From Aminicella lysinilytica (GTDB taxonomy: Bacteria > Bacillota > Clostridia > Peptostreptococcales > Anaerovoracaceae), in contig NZ_SNXO01000003.1 in NCBI RefSeq assembly GCF_004362975.1, positions 1 through 64,000 of the forward strand: a DNA stretch of 64,000 nt, in the 5' to 3' direction. Position 1 is the first letter of the stretch; each line of letters begins with the position of its first letter. The notes under the pieces are model-generated. The model was not told where the DNA came from and searched no databases. It was given only the letters and a program-made list of their open reading frames with translations. The position numbers were made by a program, and so were the translations under genes. Of the stretch, positions 34,275-45,101 are shown piece after piece.

Positions 34275-35312
34275 ATGAGAAATGTAAAGGTTGCGATGCT
34301 GGGCTTCGGCAATGCCGGCCAGGCTTTCGCGAAAATGCTTTGCGACAAGAGAACAGATATAGAGAAAAAGTATGGCTGTGGCGTTATCGTCACGGCCATT
34401 GCTACTAGAACAAAGGGTACAATAATCAACGATGAGGGCATAGATCTTGCCAGGGCCTGCAGGGATGTAGAGACCTGTGGACATTTTGCAGAGGACACGA
34501 CGGGGCTATGCACTGCGTCGGACTTTGAGGTGATCCGAAGCGCGGACTATGACGTGATCTGCGAACTTACACCCCTTGAGATCAAAACCGGACAGCCGGC
34601 CATAGACCACATCAAGGAAGCCTTTGTGCACGGAAGCCACGTGATCACGGCCAACAAAGGCCCTATAGCCTGGGCCTACAGAGAGCTGGCAGACATGGCC
34701 AAAGCCAGGGGACTCATGTTTTTCTATGAGACCACGGTCATGGACGGAACGCCGGTATTCAACCTGGTGGATCATGACCTCAAACTCTGCAGGGTGACAG
34801 AAGTGTCCGGCATACTCAACAGTACCACCAACTACATTCTGGAGGAACTGGCTGCAGGCGGAGACTATGACGAGATAATTGCAGAAGGAAAACGGCGGGG
34901 ATTCATAGAAGAAGATCCGGCCATGGACATAGAGGGATTTGACGCTGCGGCTAAGATAACGGCACTTTTGAATGTGCTTATGGATGCCGGAATAACTCCT
35001 GATCAGGTAGACAGAAAGGGCATCGAGGACATAACGATGGAGGATATCAAAGCGGCAGAGGCAGATGGCAAGGTCATCAAACTTCTGTGCAGAGGAACCA
35101 TCGAAGATGGAAAAGTCAGGGCGTCTGTGGGACCGCAGCTGGTAGATAAAGGCCAGATGCTGGCGACTATAGACAGCACCACATCGATAGTATCTATAAC
35201 CACAGATCTTATGGGTAAGGTCTCTGTAGTCGAGCATGCTCCTGAAATAGAGCAGACGGCCTACGGTATATTCGGGGATCTGCTGAGAGTAATGGAAGGA
35301 CTGGTCAGGTGA
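34275..35312 (+). CDS. hom: homoserine dehydrogenase
   Basis: A 345-residue enzyme reducing aspartate semialdehyde to homoserine for threonine and methionine synthesis. The N-terminal VAMLGFGNAGQAF is the nucleotide-binding loop, ITANKGPIA and ILNSTTNYILEEL are the catalytic-domain signatures. No C-terminal ACT domain is present, so feedback control through ACT is unlikely. I start at 34275, just after the stop of the previous gene, where GGTGA is well spaced; starts at 34242 or 34263 would overlap that gene. The stop overlaps the exporter start (GTGA). Confidence 0.9.
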   Translation: MRNVKVAMLGFGNAGQAFAKMLCDKRTDIEKKYGCGVIVTAIATRTKGTIINDEGIDLARACRDVETCGHFAEDTTGLCTASDFEVIRSADYDVICELTPLEIKTGQPAIDHIKEAFVHGSHVITANKGPIAWAYRELADMAKARGLMFFYETTVMDGTPVFNLVDHDLKLCRVTEVSGILNSTTNYILEELAAGGDYDEIIAEGKRRGFIEEDPAMDIEGFDAAAKITALLNVLMDAGITPDQVDRKGIEDITMEDIKAAEADGKVIKLLCRGTIEDGKVRASVGPQLVDKGQMLATIDSTTSIVSITTDLMGKVSVVEHAPEIEQTAYGIFGDLLRVMEGLVR

Positions 35313-36214
35313 TAGAGGAGAAGACTACTGCCAATAAAAGTCTGATATTTGTGTTGTTTGTATTCCTGGGCCTCTTCTGGGGAATGTCTTTCTTCGCCAC
35401 GACGGTGGCCCTGGAATTACTGACGCCTATACAGATACTGGCTATAAGGTGGGCTGTATCAGCGCTGATATTTCTGGTGCTGATCGCTGCCGGGAAAATC
35501 AGGATAAGAATAAAAAAGGGGAGTTTCAGATTCCTGATACTGACGGGACTGCTTCAGCCCTGTATTTACTCTATCTTCGAAACCAACGGCATTGCCATGA
35601 CTTCCACATCGGAGTCATCGATTTTTATTGCCACCATTCCCTGCGCCACGCTGATATTCGGCGCGGCATTCTTCAACAGAAAAGTCAACTATAAAGTGGT
35701 GCTGAGCATAATCATAGCTTTTACCGGCGTCGTGATCTGCACGGTGTTCTCGCCTGATTTCACATTGAGCGGTAAGGGCAGCGGTTATCTGATGCTCCTG
35801 GGAGCCATCGTGACCGGCGGACTGTACTCGCACAGCAGCAGTAAAGCGGGAGAAACCTATAATACCCTTGAAGTCACAGCTGTCATATCCATTATGGGCG
35901 GCATATTTTTCAATGTCATAAGCCTGGCCAAGGGATATGGCGTTTCCGGGTACGTTGCCTGCTTCAGCAGTGCCAGGATGGCCTTCGCAGTTTTGTTCCT
36001 GGGCGTATGCTGCTCATGTCTGTGCTATCTGATTTTCAATTATGTACTGAGCAAAATGAAGCCTGCTATTGCCACGAACATTTCAGCCAACTCCACCACG
36101 GCGGTCGGCGTGATATCGGGCGTGCTCTTTGCGGGAGACCCTTCGGGCTGGTTTACCATAGTAGGACTGGCGCTTACAATTACCGGCGTCTGGCTATCTT
36201 CGAGAGAAGCGTAA
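35309..36214 (+). CDS. EamA/DMT family transporter
   Basis: A 301-residue carrier with ten membrane helices in two EamA repeats (about 12-140 and 160-298). FVFLGLFWGMSFFATTVAL and the late ISANSTTAVGVISGVLFAGD are typical. It starts at GTG overlapping the homoserine dehydrogenase stop by four bases. Tight coupling to that enzyme suggests export of homoserine, threonine or a related amino acid, as known for RhtA-type relatives; this is inference. Confidence 0.88.
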   Translation: MIEEKTTANKSLIFVLFVFLGLFWGMSFFATTVALELLTPIQILAIRWAVSALIFLVLIAAGKIRIRIKKGSFRFLILTGLLQPCIYSIFETNGIAMTSTSESSIFIATIPCATLIFGAAFFNRKVNYKVVLSIIIAFTGVVICTVFSPDFTLSGKGSGYLMLLGAIVTGGLYSHSSSKAGETYNTLEVTAVISIMGGIFFNVISLAKGYGVSGYVACFSSARMAFAVLFLGVCCSCLCYLIFNYVLSKMKPAIATNISANSTTAVGVISGVLFAGDPSGWFTIVGLALTITGVWLSSREA

Positions 36215-36284
36215 TTATTAAGAAAACTTCAGAAAGATTGATTTTACAAGGTTTATTTGTAATTAATAATGTATACAAAGCCCA

Positions 36285-36311
36285 CATGGATTGTAAAATC
36301 CATGCTTTTTT
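36285..36311 (+). terminator. terminator ahead of the V-ATPase operon
   Basis: CATGGATT (36285-36292) and AATCCATG (36297-36304) form an 8-bp stem with a GTAA loop, followed by CTTTTTT. It ends the homoserine dehydrogenase/exporter transcript, so the ATPase operon needs its own promoter in 36305-36390. Confidence 0.85.
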
Positions 36312-36396
36312 GGTACAATAAATTATAAGCGAATTATTATAAGGGAAGCTTAACTATTCGCTGGCAACAATAATTCACTTACAGGAGGTGATCAAT

Positions 36397-36723
36397 GTGT
36401 TCGTTGACGAACTGACTAAGATTAAAGAAAGTGAAGATAAAGCAGAAGAGATTCGAAAAGAGGCAAAGGTTGATTCTAAGAAAAGACTGGAGGAAGCTCA
36501 TGCTCAAGCTGCGGATATCCTAGAGAAAGCCGAAGCTGAGGCTAAGACTATTCATGACTCCCTTGTAAAAGAGGGAACTGAGAAATCAGAAGTTGAATAC
36601 GCTGCGTTTTTATCCAAGACAGAAGAGGATTGCAAGCGTATGACAGAAGCAGCTGCTGCCAGAGAAGAGAAAGCAATAGAGCTGATTAAAGAAAGGATCG
36701 TGAGTGCCGGTGTCGATAGTTAA
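36397..36723 (+). CDS. V-type ATP synthase subunit G/H (peripheral stalk)
   Basis: A 108-residue, almost entirely helical protein rich in alanine, glutamate and lysine (KAEEIRKEAKVDSKKRLEEA), fitting the peripheral stalk subunit that pairs with subunit E. Its place as first gene of the V-type ATPase operon supports this. The start is GTG at 36397 behind a strong AGGAGGTG; an in-frame GTG at 36388 lies within that site. Confidence 0.8.
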   Translation: MFVDELTKIKESEDKAEEIRKEAKVDSKKRLEEAHAQAADILEKAEAEAKTIHDSLVKEGTEKSEVEYAAFLSKTEEDCKRMTEAAAAREEKAIELIKERIVSAGVDS

Positions 36724-38695
36724 AATGGGAAAAATCGATGTTATCGGACTGGATACGGTCAAGTCGGATCTTATTGCTAAACTTATGGACATGGGAGCCG
36801 TGCAGATCACAGATCAGAGTTCTAAACTGACCGATGAGAAGTGGGCGGCTGTAAGCGACAAGGATGGCGACGATGAGAGAGCCACGGCCCTTGACGCGGA
36901 AATAAGCAGAATAAATACGGCTATAGATGCTCTGAAAACATACAGCGATTACAAGTCGCCGCTGTTTATAACAAGGCGTGCTGTCAAGAAGTCTGATTTC
37001 ACTGAGGTGATCAGTAACAGAGCTCAGATAGCAGATAACATCAATGATATCATGAAGCTTAACGATAAGCTCCATGTATTGCGCGAGAAGATAAATAAGA
37101 ATAACACAGATCTGATGGCCATAACCCCATGGGAGGGGTATGACCTTCCTTTGGATGCGACGGGTACGCTGCATACAGCCATAGATCTGGGAATAGTTCC
37201 TGCGGCGGCGGATATGGATGGTCTGATCAGGGCCATATCGGAAGATTCCGAGTGTATATTCACCAGGGAAATCAGCAGGGATAAGGATATGGTCTATATG
37301 ATCGTCATATCTATGAAGGATGAACGTGAGAAGATCATGGAGATCATGAAACAGCGCGGGTACACTCCGATGCCGTTCAAGGGTATGTCGGGTACCGTAG
37401 CTGATAATAAGCAGAGGATAGCAGAGAACATAGAGTCATTGCAGAAGCAGGTCATGGAAGTTCAGGGAGAGATAGCCGCCAAGGCTCATATGAGAACCGA
37501 TATGGAGTGTCTGCAGGATCAGCTGATCATGGAAAGAGACAGTGAGAGAATCCGTACAAACCTTTTGAAAACCAAGCGGACATTCTGTCTGTCAGGATGG
37601 GTACCGGAGCCTTGCAGCAAGTCTGTAGAAGCACTTCTTGAGGAAAAGGGATGCTACTACGAGTACAGGGATCCGGAAGAGGGTGAGGAAGTACCGGTAC
37701 TTACTCATAATAATGCCTTCTCCACGCCTTTCTCGGCAGTTACGGACATGTATTCCCTGCCGGATTACAAGGGATTCGATCCAACAGATATATTCTCAAT
37801 CTTCTATGCAGTATTCTTCGGAATAATGCTCAGTGACGCGGGCTATGGCATGGTACTTGCCATAATATGCTTCGTCCTCCTGAAGAAGTTCGATCTAGAG
37901 GGTATGACCTATAAGATGATCAAGATGTTCATGATATGCGGCATATTCACAGTGTTCTGGGGCGTAATGTTCGGAGGCTTCTTCGGAGATCTGATACAGA
38001 CCTGGGGAAGTACGGTATTCAACAAGGATATCACCATACCGGCGGTGTGGTTTGACCCTATGGAGGATCCGACCAAACTGCTCATATTCTCATTGTTGCT
38101 TGGTGTAGTACACCTGTTTGTGGGAATGGGAATAAACGCGTACATGCTCATTAAGCGCGGACATCCTATGGATGCCGTGTGCGACGTATTTTCCTGGTAC
38201 CTTGTCATCGTAGGAGCAGGACTCTGGATAGGCGGAAGCGCTATATCAGCAGCATTGGTGACGCCGGGCAAGTATCTGTTCATAGCCGGTATTGCCATAC
38301 TTCTTCTGACCGGAGGAAGAAAGAAGAAAGGCATCATCGGCAAGGTCACTGGTGGTCTGAGCGCCGTATACAGCATAACAGGATATATTTCAGATATACT
38401 GTCATATGCCAGACTACTTGCGCTGGGCCTGGCAACAGGAGTCATAGCCAGCGTGGTAAATCTACTGGGATCTATGATAGGAACAGGCATCAAGGGCGCT
38501 ATAGCATTGATACTCATAGGAATCATAGGACACATATTCAGTATGGCGATAAATGTTCTGGGAGCATTCGTCCATTCAAGCAGACTGCAGTACGTAGAGT
38601 TCTTCGGGAAGTTCTACGAGGACGGCGGAGAACCGTTCAAGCCATTCTGCAAGGATACTAAATATGTAAGATTAGTAAATGATATAAACAAATAG
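36704..38695 (+). CDS. atpI: V-type ATP synthase subunit I
   Basis: A 663-residue membrane subunit that forms the ion half-channels and holds the stator. The N-terminal half is cytoplasmic and coiled-coil-rich (VKMGKIDVIGLD start; QVMEVQGEIAAKAHMRTDM), the C-terminal half has about eight helices, including the conserved LSYARLLALGLATGVIA with the essential arginine that faces the rotor, and the final FVHSSRLQYVEFFGKFYEDGG. It overlaps the upstream gene by 20 bases and starts at GTG. Confidence 0.95.
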   Translation: MPVSIVKMGKIDVIGLDTVKSDLIAKLMDMGAVQITDQSSKLTDEKWAAVSDKDGDDERATALDAEISRINTAIDALKTYSDYKSPLFITRRAVKKSDFTEVISNRAQIADNINDIMKLNDKLHVLREKINKNNTDLMAITPWEGYDLPLDATGTLHTAIDLGIVPAAADMDGLIRAISEDSECIFTREISRDKDMVYMIVISMKDEREKIMEIMKQRGYTPMPFKGMSGTVADNKQRIAENIESLQKQVMEVQGEIAAKAHMRTDMECLQDQLIMERDSERIRTNLLKTKRTFCLSGWVPEPCSKSVEALLEEKGCYYEYRDPEEGEEVPVLTHNNAFSTPFSAVTDMYSLPDYKGFDPTDIFSIFYAVFFGIMLSDAGYGMVLAIICFVLLKKFDLEGMTYKMIKMFMICGIFTVFWGVMFGGFFGDLIQTWGSTVFNKDITIPAVWFDPMEDPTKLLIFSLLLGVVHLFVGMGINAYMLIKRGHPMDAVCDVFSWYLVIVGAGLWIGGSAISAALVTPGKYLFIAGIAILLLTGGRKKKGIIGKVTGGLSAVYSITGYISDILSYARLLALGLATGVIASVVNLLGSMIGTGIKGAIALILIGIIGHIFSMAINVLGAFVHSSRLQYVEFFGKFYEDGGEPFKPFCKDTKYVRLVNDINK

Positions 38696-38701
38696 TTTTA
38701 G

Positions 38702-39205
<504 letters not shown>

Positions 39206-39237
39206 ATCGTTGACGTGTCAGTAAAGGATGTGAAGAT

Positions 39238-39846
39238 ATGGGCATAGAAAATATCACTTCCAAGATAATAGCCGATGCTAAGGGAGAAGCTGATGTAATG
39301 GCCAAAGAGGTTCAGGCATCTGCAGAATCGATCAAATCGGAAGCTGAGAAGAAAGCGGCCAGGATCGTAGATGATGCCAAGGCTAAGGGAGCTGTTGATA
39401 AAGAGAAGCAGCTGACCAGCCGTAGGGCGGTGGCAGTTATCGATGGAAGAAATATAGTGCTGGGATACAAGCAGAAAATAATAAGCCAGTGCTTTGAAGA
39501 GGCCGAGGATCGGGTAGCCGGTCTGTCGGATAAGGAGTATATGGATTTCCTCTGTGGCTGCGTCAAGGCTTCGGGAAACACGGAAGGTGAGATCTTTCTT
39601 AATAAGGAGGATGCGCCGCGTGGGGACGAGCTGCTGAAGCGGCTCGAGTCTGAAGTCAGCGGAAACAGTTTCACTGTTTCGGCTGAGGCGAAGAATATCA
39701 GAGGCGGATTGATGATAAGACTGGGCAACACCTGGTTCAATGGATCCATAGAGGCGATAGTTGAAGAAATAAGGAATGATTTAACAGCAGAGGTAGCCTC
39801 AGTGCTGTTCGTAGATCAGGAGAAGCAAGATGGCAATAAGAAATGA
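39238..39846 (+). CDS. atpE: V-type ATP synthase subunit E
   Basis: A 202-residue peripheral stalk subunit. The first 90 residues form an alanine- and lysine-rich helix (SIKSEAEKKAARIVDDAKAK) that pairs with the G/H subunit; the rest is a compact domain (IRGGLMIRLGNTWFNGSIEAI) that binds the catalytic head, ending like other E subunits. It overlaps the next gene by 17 bases. Confidence 0.9.
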   Translation: MGIENITSKIIADAKGEADVMAKEVQASAESIKSEAEKKAARIVDDAKAKGAVDKEKQLTSRRAVAVIDGRNIVLGYKQKIISQCFEEAEDRVAGLSDKEYMDFLCGCVKASGNTEGEIFLNKEDAPRGDELLKRLESEVSGNSFTVSAEAKNIRGGLMIRLGNTWFNGSIEAIVEEIRNDLTAEVASVLFVDQEKQDGNKK

Positions 39847-40837
39847 AGATGAATATATCTTTGCGGACGCATTCGTAGGTTGTCATATAACCAGCCTAAT
39901 GAACAGGCAAGATCTGATCAGGCTGATAAACTGTCCGGATTTTACCAGTTCAGAATCACTCCTCAGGGAGTTTGGCTATGGTGAATCCAAGGAAGTAATA
40001 GAGGGAGATGTGGAAGCGTTCATAAGACGCGAGCAGAACAAACTTTTCGATGTAATTTTCAGCAATCTTACAGGCAGAGAAGAAATGGCTCCTTATATTT
40101 ATCCTTTTGATTATCATAATATCAAGGTATGTATCAAGTCTGAACTTCTTGGTATAACTCCTGATGAGACTTATCTCATATCAACAGGAGATATCAACTG
40201 GATGCAGATGGTGGCCATGATAAGAGACAGAAATTACGAGAAAATGAGACCTGCCATGAGAGATGCTGTCGAAGAAGCTTTGGATGTATATAGCCGTGGC
40301 GGAGATCCTCAGGAGATAGATATAATCCTGGACAAAGCCTGCTATAAGGACATGGCTGACAGTGTGGCTGAAAGCGGATCACAGTTTCTGGTAGATTACA
40401 TCTCGATGGACATAGATACATTGAATCTGAAGGCGTTTGCGAGACTGCGCAATATGGAGAAACCTTGGTCATTTTTCAAGAAAGTGTTCATTCAGGGTGG
40501 AAGTCTCACAGAAGATTTTCTTGTGTCCGTATATGAAGAATCATATACGCAGATCGCAGATAAACTCGTGTCTCAGGACCTGAAGAAGGCCCTCACAGAC
40601 GGAGGCCGGGACATTGATGAAAAGGGCGACTTCGTTTTGTATGAGAAACTTCTGGATAACGCTCTTATGGAAGTGAATAAGAAAGCCAAATTTTACTCCA
40701 TCGGCATAGAACCTATTGCCGGATACTGGTCGGCCAAGGAAGTTGAGCTGGACAATGTGAGGATCATCCTCAACGGCAAACTCAACGGCACTGATCCGGA
40801 CGATATCGAGGAATTGCTGAGAGAAACCTATGTATAA
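39830..40837 (+). CDS. atpC: V-type ATP synthase subunit C
   Basis: A 335-residue helical, funnel-shaped subunit that links the rotor ring to the central stalk. DEYIFADAFVG at the start, IYPFDYHNIKVCIKSELLG in the middle and AGYWSAKEVELDNVRIILNG near the end are conserved in V/A-type C (AhaC/NtpC) subunits. Translation probably is coupled to the overlapping E subunit gene. Confidence 0.92.
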   Translation: MAIRNEDEYIFADAFVGCHITSLMNRQDLIRLINCPDFTSSESLLREFGYGESKEVIEGDVEAFIRREQNKLFDVIFSNLTGREEMAPYIYPFDYHNIKVCIKSELLGITPDETYLISTGDINWMQMVAMIRDRNYEKMRPAMRDAVEEALDVYSRGGDPQEIDIILDKACYKDMADSVAESGSQFLVDYISMDIDTLNLKAFARLRNMEKPWSFFKKVFIQGGSLTEDFLVSVYEESYTQIADKLVSQDLKKALTDGGRDIDEKGDFVLYEKLLDNALMEVNKKAKFYSIGIEPIAGYWSAKEVELDNVRIILNGKLNGTDPDDIEELLRETYV

Positions 40838-40865
40838 GCGAAGGTGTTCGTAAGGAGAATGACAG

Positions 40866-41192
40866 ATGTATAAAATAGGCGTAATAGGAGACAGTGAATC
40901 TGTAATAGGATTCAGGGCTGTAGGCCTCGACGTGTTCCCCTGTGAGGATCCTGCTGAGGCAGCAAGACTCATACGCGAACTGGCAGAAGGCGAATATGCC
41001 ATTATTTACATAATGGAAGGCCTGGCTGCGCAAGTCGAGAAAGAAATAGATAAGTATAAAGACTCCAGATTACCCGCAATCATCCCTATACCTAACAAAG
41101 AAGGCGCGTCGGGGAACGGCATGCGTAATGTAAGGGAAGCGGTCAAGAGGGCTGTTGGAGCAGATATACTGTTTGGAGGTAACGATAAATGA
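40866..41192 (+). CDS. atpF: V-type ATP synthase subunit F
   Basis: A 108-residue central stalk subunit. [20 protein letters not shown] at the start, [11 protein letters not shown] in the middle and a PIPNKEG loop are typical. Its last codons overlap the start of the subunit A gene (ATGA type overlap). Confidence 0.93.
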   Translation: MYKIGVIGDSESVIGFRAVGLDVFPCEDPAEAARLIRELAEGEYAIIYIMEGLAAQVEKEIDKYKDSRLPAIIPIPNKEGASGNGMRNVREAVKRAVGADILFGGNDK

Positions 41193-42964
41193 GTCAGGGA
41201 AAAATAGTTAAAATATCCGGACCGTTGGTAGTAGCATCAGGCATGCAGGACGCCGATATGTACGACGTGGTCCGTGTTGGAGATCTTGGCCTTATTGGCG
41301 AGATAATCGAAATGAGAGAGGACATGGCCTCCATCCAGGTATATGAGGACACCGCAGGACTTGGACCGGGAGCACCGGTAGTTACTACAGGAGCGCAGCT
41401 TTCCGTAGAATTGGGACCTGGCCTCATAGAGAACATTTACGACGGTATCCAGAGGCCTTTGGAAGTAATGTACGAGGCCTATGGCAGCAACATAACGAGA
41501 GGTGTGCAGGCTCCGTCTCTGGACAGAGATAAGAAATGGGAGTTCAAGCCAACTGCTTCTGCAGGAGATCAGGTAGAAGCAGGAGATGTGCTGGGAACAG
41601 TTCAGGAGACTGCAGTCGTACAGCAGAAAATCATGGTACCGGTTGGCGTAAGCGGTACTATAGAAACTATAGAAGAGGGCAGCTTCACCGTTGAAGAGAC
41701 CATATGCAAAGTCAAAGAGGAAGATGGAACGGTCCGGGAACTGACCATGATGCAGAAGTGGCCGGTCAGAGTAGCAAGACCGTATAAAGAAAAACTCATG
41801 CCGGAGATGCCTCTTGTCACAGGACAAAGGGTAATCGACACGTTTTTCCCTATAGCAAAGGGCGGCGTAGCTGCCGTACCGGGACCTTTCGGTTCAGGCA
41901 AGACGGTAGTTCAGCATCAGCTGGCCAAGTGGGCCGATGCAGACGTAGTAGTATATATTGGCTGCGGTGAGCGTGGCAATGAGATGACAGACGTACTGAA
42001 CGAGTTCCCTGACCTGAAGGACCCACGTACAGGCGAATCGCTTATGAAACGTACGGTACTCATAGCAAATACATCGGATATGCCGGTTGCTGCTCGTGAG
42101 GCTTCCATATACACAGGAATAACCATAGCAGAGTATTTCAGGGATATGGGATTCTCTGTAGCCCTAATGGCTGACTCTACATCCAGATGGGCCGAGGCTC
42201 TTCGTGAAATGAGCGGACGTTTGGAAGAAATGCCTGGTGAAGAAGGATATCCTGCTTATCTGGCATCAAGACTCGCTCAGTTCTATGAGAGAGCCGGAAG
42301 AACGATTTCTCTCGGCAAAGAGGGACGCACAGGTGCTTTGTCAGCTATAGGAGCTGTATCACCTCCGGGCGGAGATATTTCAGAGCCGGTATCCCAGGCT
42401 ACACTACGTATAGTCAAGGTATTCTGGTCACTGGATGCACAGCTGGCTTATGCGAGACATTTCCCGGCCATCAACTGGTTGAACAGTTATTCCCTGTATG
42501 TAGACAGACTGGCTTCATGGTATGAAGAGAATGTCAGCAAGGAATTCCCTAAACTAAGGGAAGATGCTATCAGGTTACTGCAGGAGGAAGCAGAGCTGCA
42601 GGAGATCGTACAGTTGGTTGGAGTAGATGCCCTGTCATTCGAGGACAGAATCAAACTGGAAGCATGCAAATCTATCCGTGAGGATTATCTGCATCAGAAT
42701 GCCTTCCATGAGATAGATACTTATTCTTCATTGAACAAGCAGTATCTGCTGATCAAACTAATAATGACATATTACAACCTTTCTAAGGACGCCATAAGTA
42801 AAGGTGCGCCTTTCAATCAACTGGCTGCTATGCCTGTAAGAGAAGATATAGGAAGATTCAAATATGTCGAAGAAGCAGATACACAGAAAGCTTATGAAGA
42901 CATTATCAATAAATTAAAAGATAAAATTTCTAAACTGATCACAGAGGAGGGCGATGAACAATGA
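41189..42964 (+). CDS. atpA: V-type ATP synthase catalytic subunit A
   Basis: The 591-residue catalytic subunit. Walker A is GPFGSGKT at about 231-238, followed by [11 protein letters not shown] and the Walker B region [18 protein letters not shown]. The extra domain characteristic of A-type subunits lies between about 110 and 195. It overlaps subunit F before and subunit B behind it by four bases each. Confidence 0.97.
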   Translation: MSQGKIVKISGPLVVASGMQDADMYDVVRVGDLGLIGEIIEMREDMASIQVYEDTAGLGPGAPVVTTGAQLSVELGPGLIENIYDGIQRPLEVMYEAYGSNITRGVQAPSLDRDKKWEFKPTASAGDQVEAGDVLGTVQETAVVQQKIMVPVGVSGTIETIEEGSFTVEETICKVKEEDGTVRELTMMQKWPVRVARPYKEKLMPEMPLVTGQRVIDTFFPIAKGGVAAVPGPFGSGKTVVQHQLAKWADADVVVYIGCGERGNEMTDVLNEFPDLKDPRTGESLMKRTVLIANTSDMPVAAREASIYTGITIAEYFRDMGFSVALMADSTSRWAEALREMSGRLEEMPGEEGYPAYLASRLAQFYERAGRTISLGKEGRTGALSAIGAVSPPGGDISEPVSQATLRIVKVFWSLDAQLAYARHFPAINWLNSYSLYVDRLASWYEENVSKEFPKLREDAIRLLQEEAELQEIVQLVGVDALSFEDRIKLEACKSIREDYLHQNAFHEIDTYSSLNKQYLLIKLIMTYYNLSKDAISKGAPFNQLAAMPVREDIGRFKYVEEADTQKAYEDIINKLKDKISKLITEEGDEQ

Positions 42965-44331
42965 TGAAGGAATATAAGACTATATCTGAAGTTGCAGGAC
43001 CTCTGATGCTGGTCAAGGATGTTGAAAATGTAACCTATGATGAACTGGGAGAAATCGTACTTCCAAGTGGAGAGACGAGATTGTGCCGTGTTCTGGAAAT
43101 CGATGGAAGCGATGCGCTGGTACAGTTGTTTGAGAGTTCTGCCGGCATCAACCTGAAGGAAAGTGCCGTAAGATTCACAGGAACAGGAACTGAACTTGCT
43201 GTATCACCTGAAATACTTGGAAGAGTATTCGATGGCATGGGCAGACCTAAGGATGGCGGCCCTGAGATAATACCGGAGAAAAAACTCAACATCAACGGCT
43301 TGCCGATGAATCCATCTGCCAGAGATTATCCGGCAGAGTTCATACAGACAGGAGTATCGGCTATAGACGGACTTAATACCCTCGTAAGAGGACAGAAGCT
43401 GCCTATATTCTCAGGAAGCGGACTTCCTCATGCGGAACTTGCCGCTCAGATAGCCAGGCAGGCTAAGGTACTTGGGGATGAAGGCGGAAACTTCGCAGTA
43501 GTATTTGCCGCTATAGGTATCACCTATGAAGAGGCTGACTACTTTGCTTCAGACTTCAGACGCACAGGAGCCATAGACAGAACGGTAATGTTCATGAACC
43601 TGGCCAATGACCCTGCCGTAGAGAGAATAGCCACTCCTAAGATGGCCCTTACTGCAGCAGAATACCTGGCCTTTGACCTTAACATGCATGTTCTGGTAAT
43701 AATGACAGATATCACTAACTATGCCGAGGCCCTGCGTGAGGTATCGGCAGCCAGGAAAGAAGTACCGGGCAGAAGAGGATATCCAGGATACCTTTATACT
43801 GACCTTGCCACTATGTATGAAAGAGCAGGCAGAAAGAAGGGATTCGACGGATCTATAACCCTTATCCCTATACTGACAATGCCTGAGGATGATATTACTC
43901 ATCCTATACCGGATCTTACAGGATATATTACAGAGGGTCAGATCATACTTTCCAGAGATCTTTACAGGAAAGGAATCAGACCGCCTATTGATGTTCTGCC
44001 GTCCCTGTCACGACTTAAGGATAAGGGAATCGGAGCCGGCAAGACCAGAGAAGATCACGCGGACACTATGAATCAGCTCTTTGCGGCATATGCCCAGGGC
44101 AAGGCTAATCTTGAACTTATGGCCATACTTGGTGAAGCGGCTTTGACAGACGTAGATCTGATGTATGCCCACTTCAGTGAAGCCTTCGAGAAAGAATATG
44201 TGTCTCAGGGATATGATAATGAAAGAAGTATCGAGGAGACCCTGGATCTGGGTTGGAAACTCCTGAAGATGCTGCCTAAGTCAGAACTTAAGAGAATCAA
44301 GGACGAACTCATAGAGAAGTATTTAGGGTAG
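42961..44331 (+). CDS. atpB: V-type ATP synthase subunit B
   Basis: The 456-residue non-catalytic nucleotide-binding subunit. [20 protein letters not shown] replaces a true Walker A loop, as usual for B subunits, and [33 protein letters not shown] is partly the conserved interface. It overlaps subunit A by four bases and is followed by subunit D. Confidence 0.96.
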   Translation: MMKEYKTISEVAGPLMLVKDVENVTYDELGEIVLPSGETRLCRVLEIDGSDALVQLFESSAGINLKESAVRFTGTGTELAVSPEILGRVFDGMGRPKDGGPEIIPEKKLNINGLPMNPSARDYPAEFIQTGVSAIDGLNTLVRGQKLPIFSGSGLPHAELAAQIARQAKVLGDEGGNFAVVFAAIGITYEEADYFASDFRRTGAIDRTVMFMNLANDPAVERIATPKMALTAAEYLAFDLNMHVLVIMTDITNYAEALREVSAARKEVPGRRGYPGYLYTDLATMYERAGRKKGFDGSITLIPILTMPEDDITHPIPDLTGYITEGQIILSRDLYRKGIRPPIDVLPSLSRLKDKGIGAGKTREDHADTMNQLFAAYAQGKANLELMAILGEAALTDVDLMYAHFSEAFEKEYVSQGYDNERSIEETLDLGWKLLKMLPKSELKRIKDELIEKYLG

Positions 44332-44341
44332 GTGAGATTTC

Positions 44342-45040
44342 ATGGAACGAATGAATGTAAATCCGACGAGGATGATGCTGACTTCCCTGAAACGACGTCT
44401 TGCCACTGCCACCAGAGGACATAAACTGCTGAAAGACAAGCGAGACGAGCTTATGAAGGAATTCCTGGATCTGGCCAGAGAAAACGGTCGCCTCAGAGAA
44501 GAGGTAGAAGTTAAACTGGCCGATGTATATAAGAACTTCAGGAGAGCCAATGCCATCGTGAGTAACGAAGTAATGGAAGAGTCTCTGATGTTCCCTAAGC
44601 AGGGAGTAGAACTGGAAGTAGGCAGTAAAAACATCATGAGCGTCGACGTGCCGGAATTTTCCTTTACGACTAAGGCTGAGGATCCTGCGGATATTCTGCC
44701 TTATGGATTCTCGAGAACATCGGGAGAATTAGATAATGCTATTTCCAAACTATCAGACATTTTCCCAATGCTGCTGGATCTGGCAGCCAAAGAAAAGGAA
44801 ACGGCTCTTCTGGCAGCTGAGCTGGAGAAGACGCGCAGACGTGTAAACGCTCTGGAATATGTAATGATACCTAAGCTTCAGGTCACTATCAAGTATATCA
44901 CCATGAAACTGGATGAGAACGAAAGAGGTAATCAGACCAGGCTAATGAAGGTGAAGGATATGATGCTGGAGGAGGCATTGCAGAAGAAGAGAGAACACGA
45001 TATGGAAGCCATCAACAGATTGGAAAACAATCAGCAATAA
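44342..45040 (+). CDS. atpD: V-type ATP synthase subunit D
   Basis: A 232-residue central rotor shaft subunit. The N-terminal MNVNPTRMMLTSLKRRLATA and the C-terminal VNALEYVMIPKL followed by a long helix are diagnostic; both ends form the coiled coil that rotates within the A3B3 head. It is the last gene of the operon and is followed by a terminator. Confidence 0.95.
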   Translation: MERMNVNPTRMMLTSLKRRLATATRGHKLLKDKRDELMKEFLDLARENGRLREEVEVKLADVYKNFRRANAIVSNEVMEESLMFPKQGVELEVGSKNIMSVDVPEFSFTTKAEDPADILPYGFSRTSGELDNAISKLSDIFPMLLDLAAKEKETALLAAELEKTRRRVNALEYVMIPKLQVTIKYITMKLDENERGNQTRLMKVKDMMLEEALQKKREHDMEAINRLENNQQ

Positions 45041-45050
45041 GCAACACAAA

Positions 45051-45085
45051 GGCACTCGCAATAGACGCGAGTGCCTGTTACTTTT
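45051..45085 (+). terminator. terminator after the V-ATPase operon
   Basis: GGCACTCGC (45051-45059) and GCGAGTGCC (45067-45075) form a perfect 9-bp stem with a 7-base loop, followed by TGTTAC and a T-run. Confidence 0.85.
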
Positions 45086-45101
45086 TTTGTTCAGCCGGAA
45101 T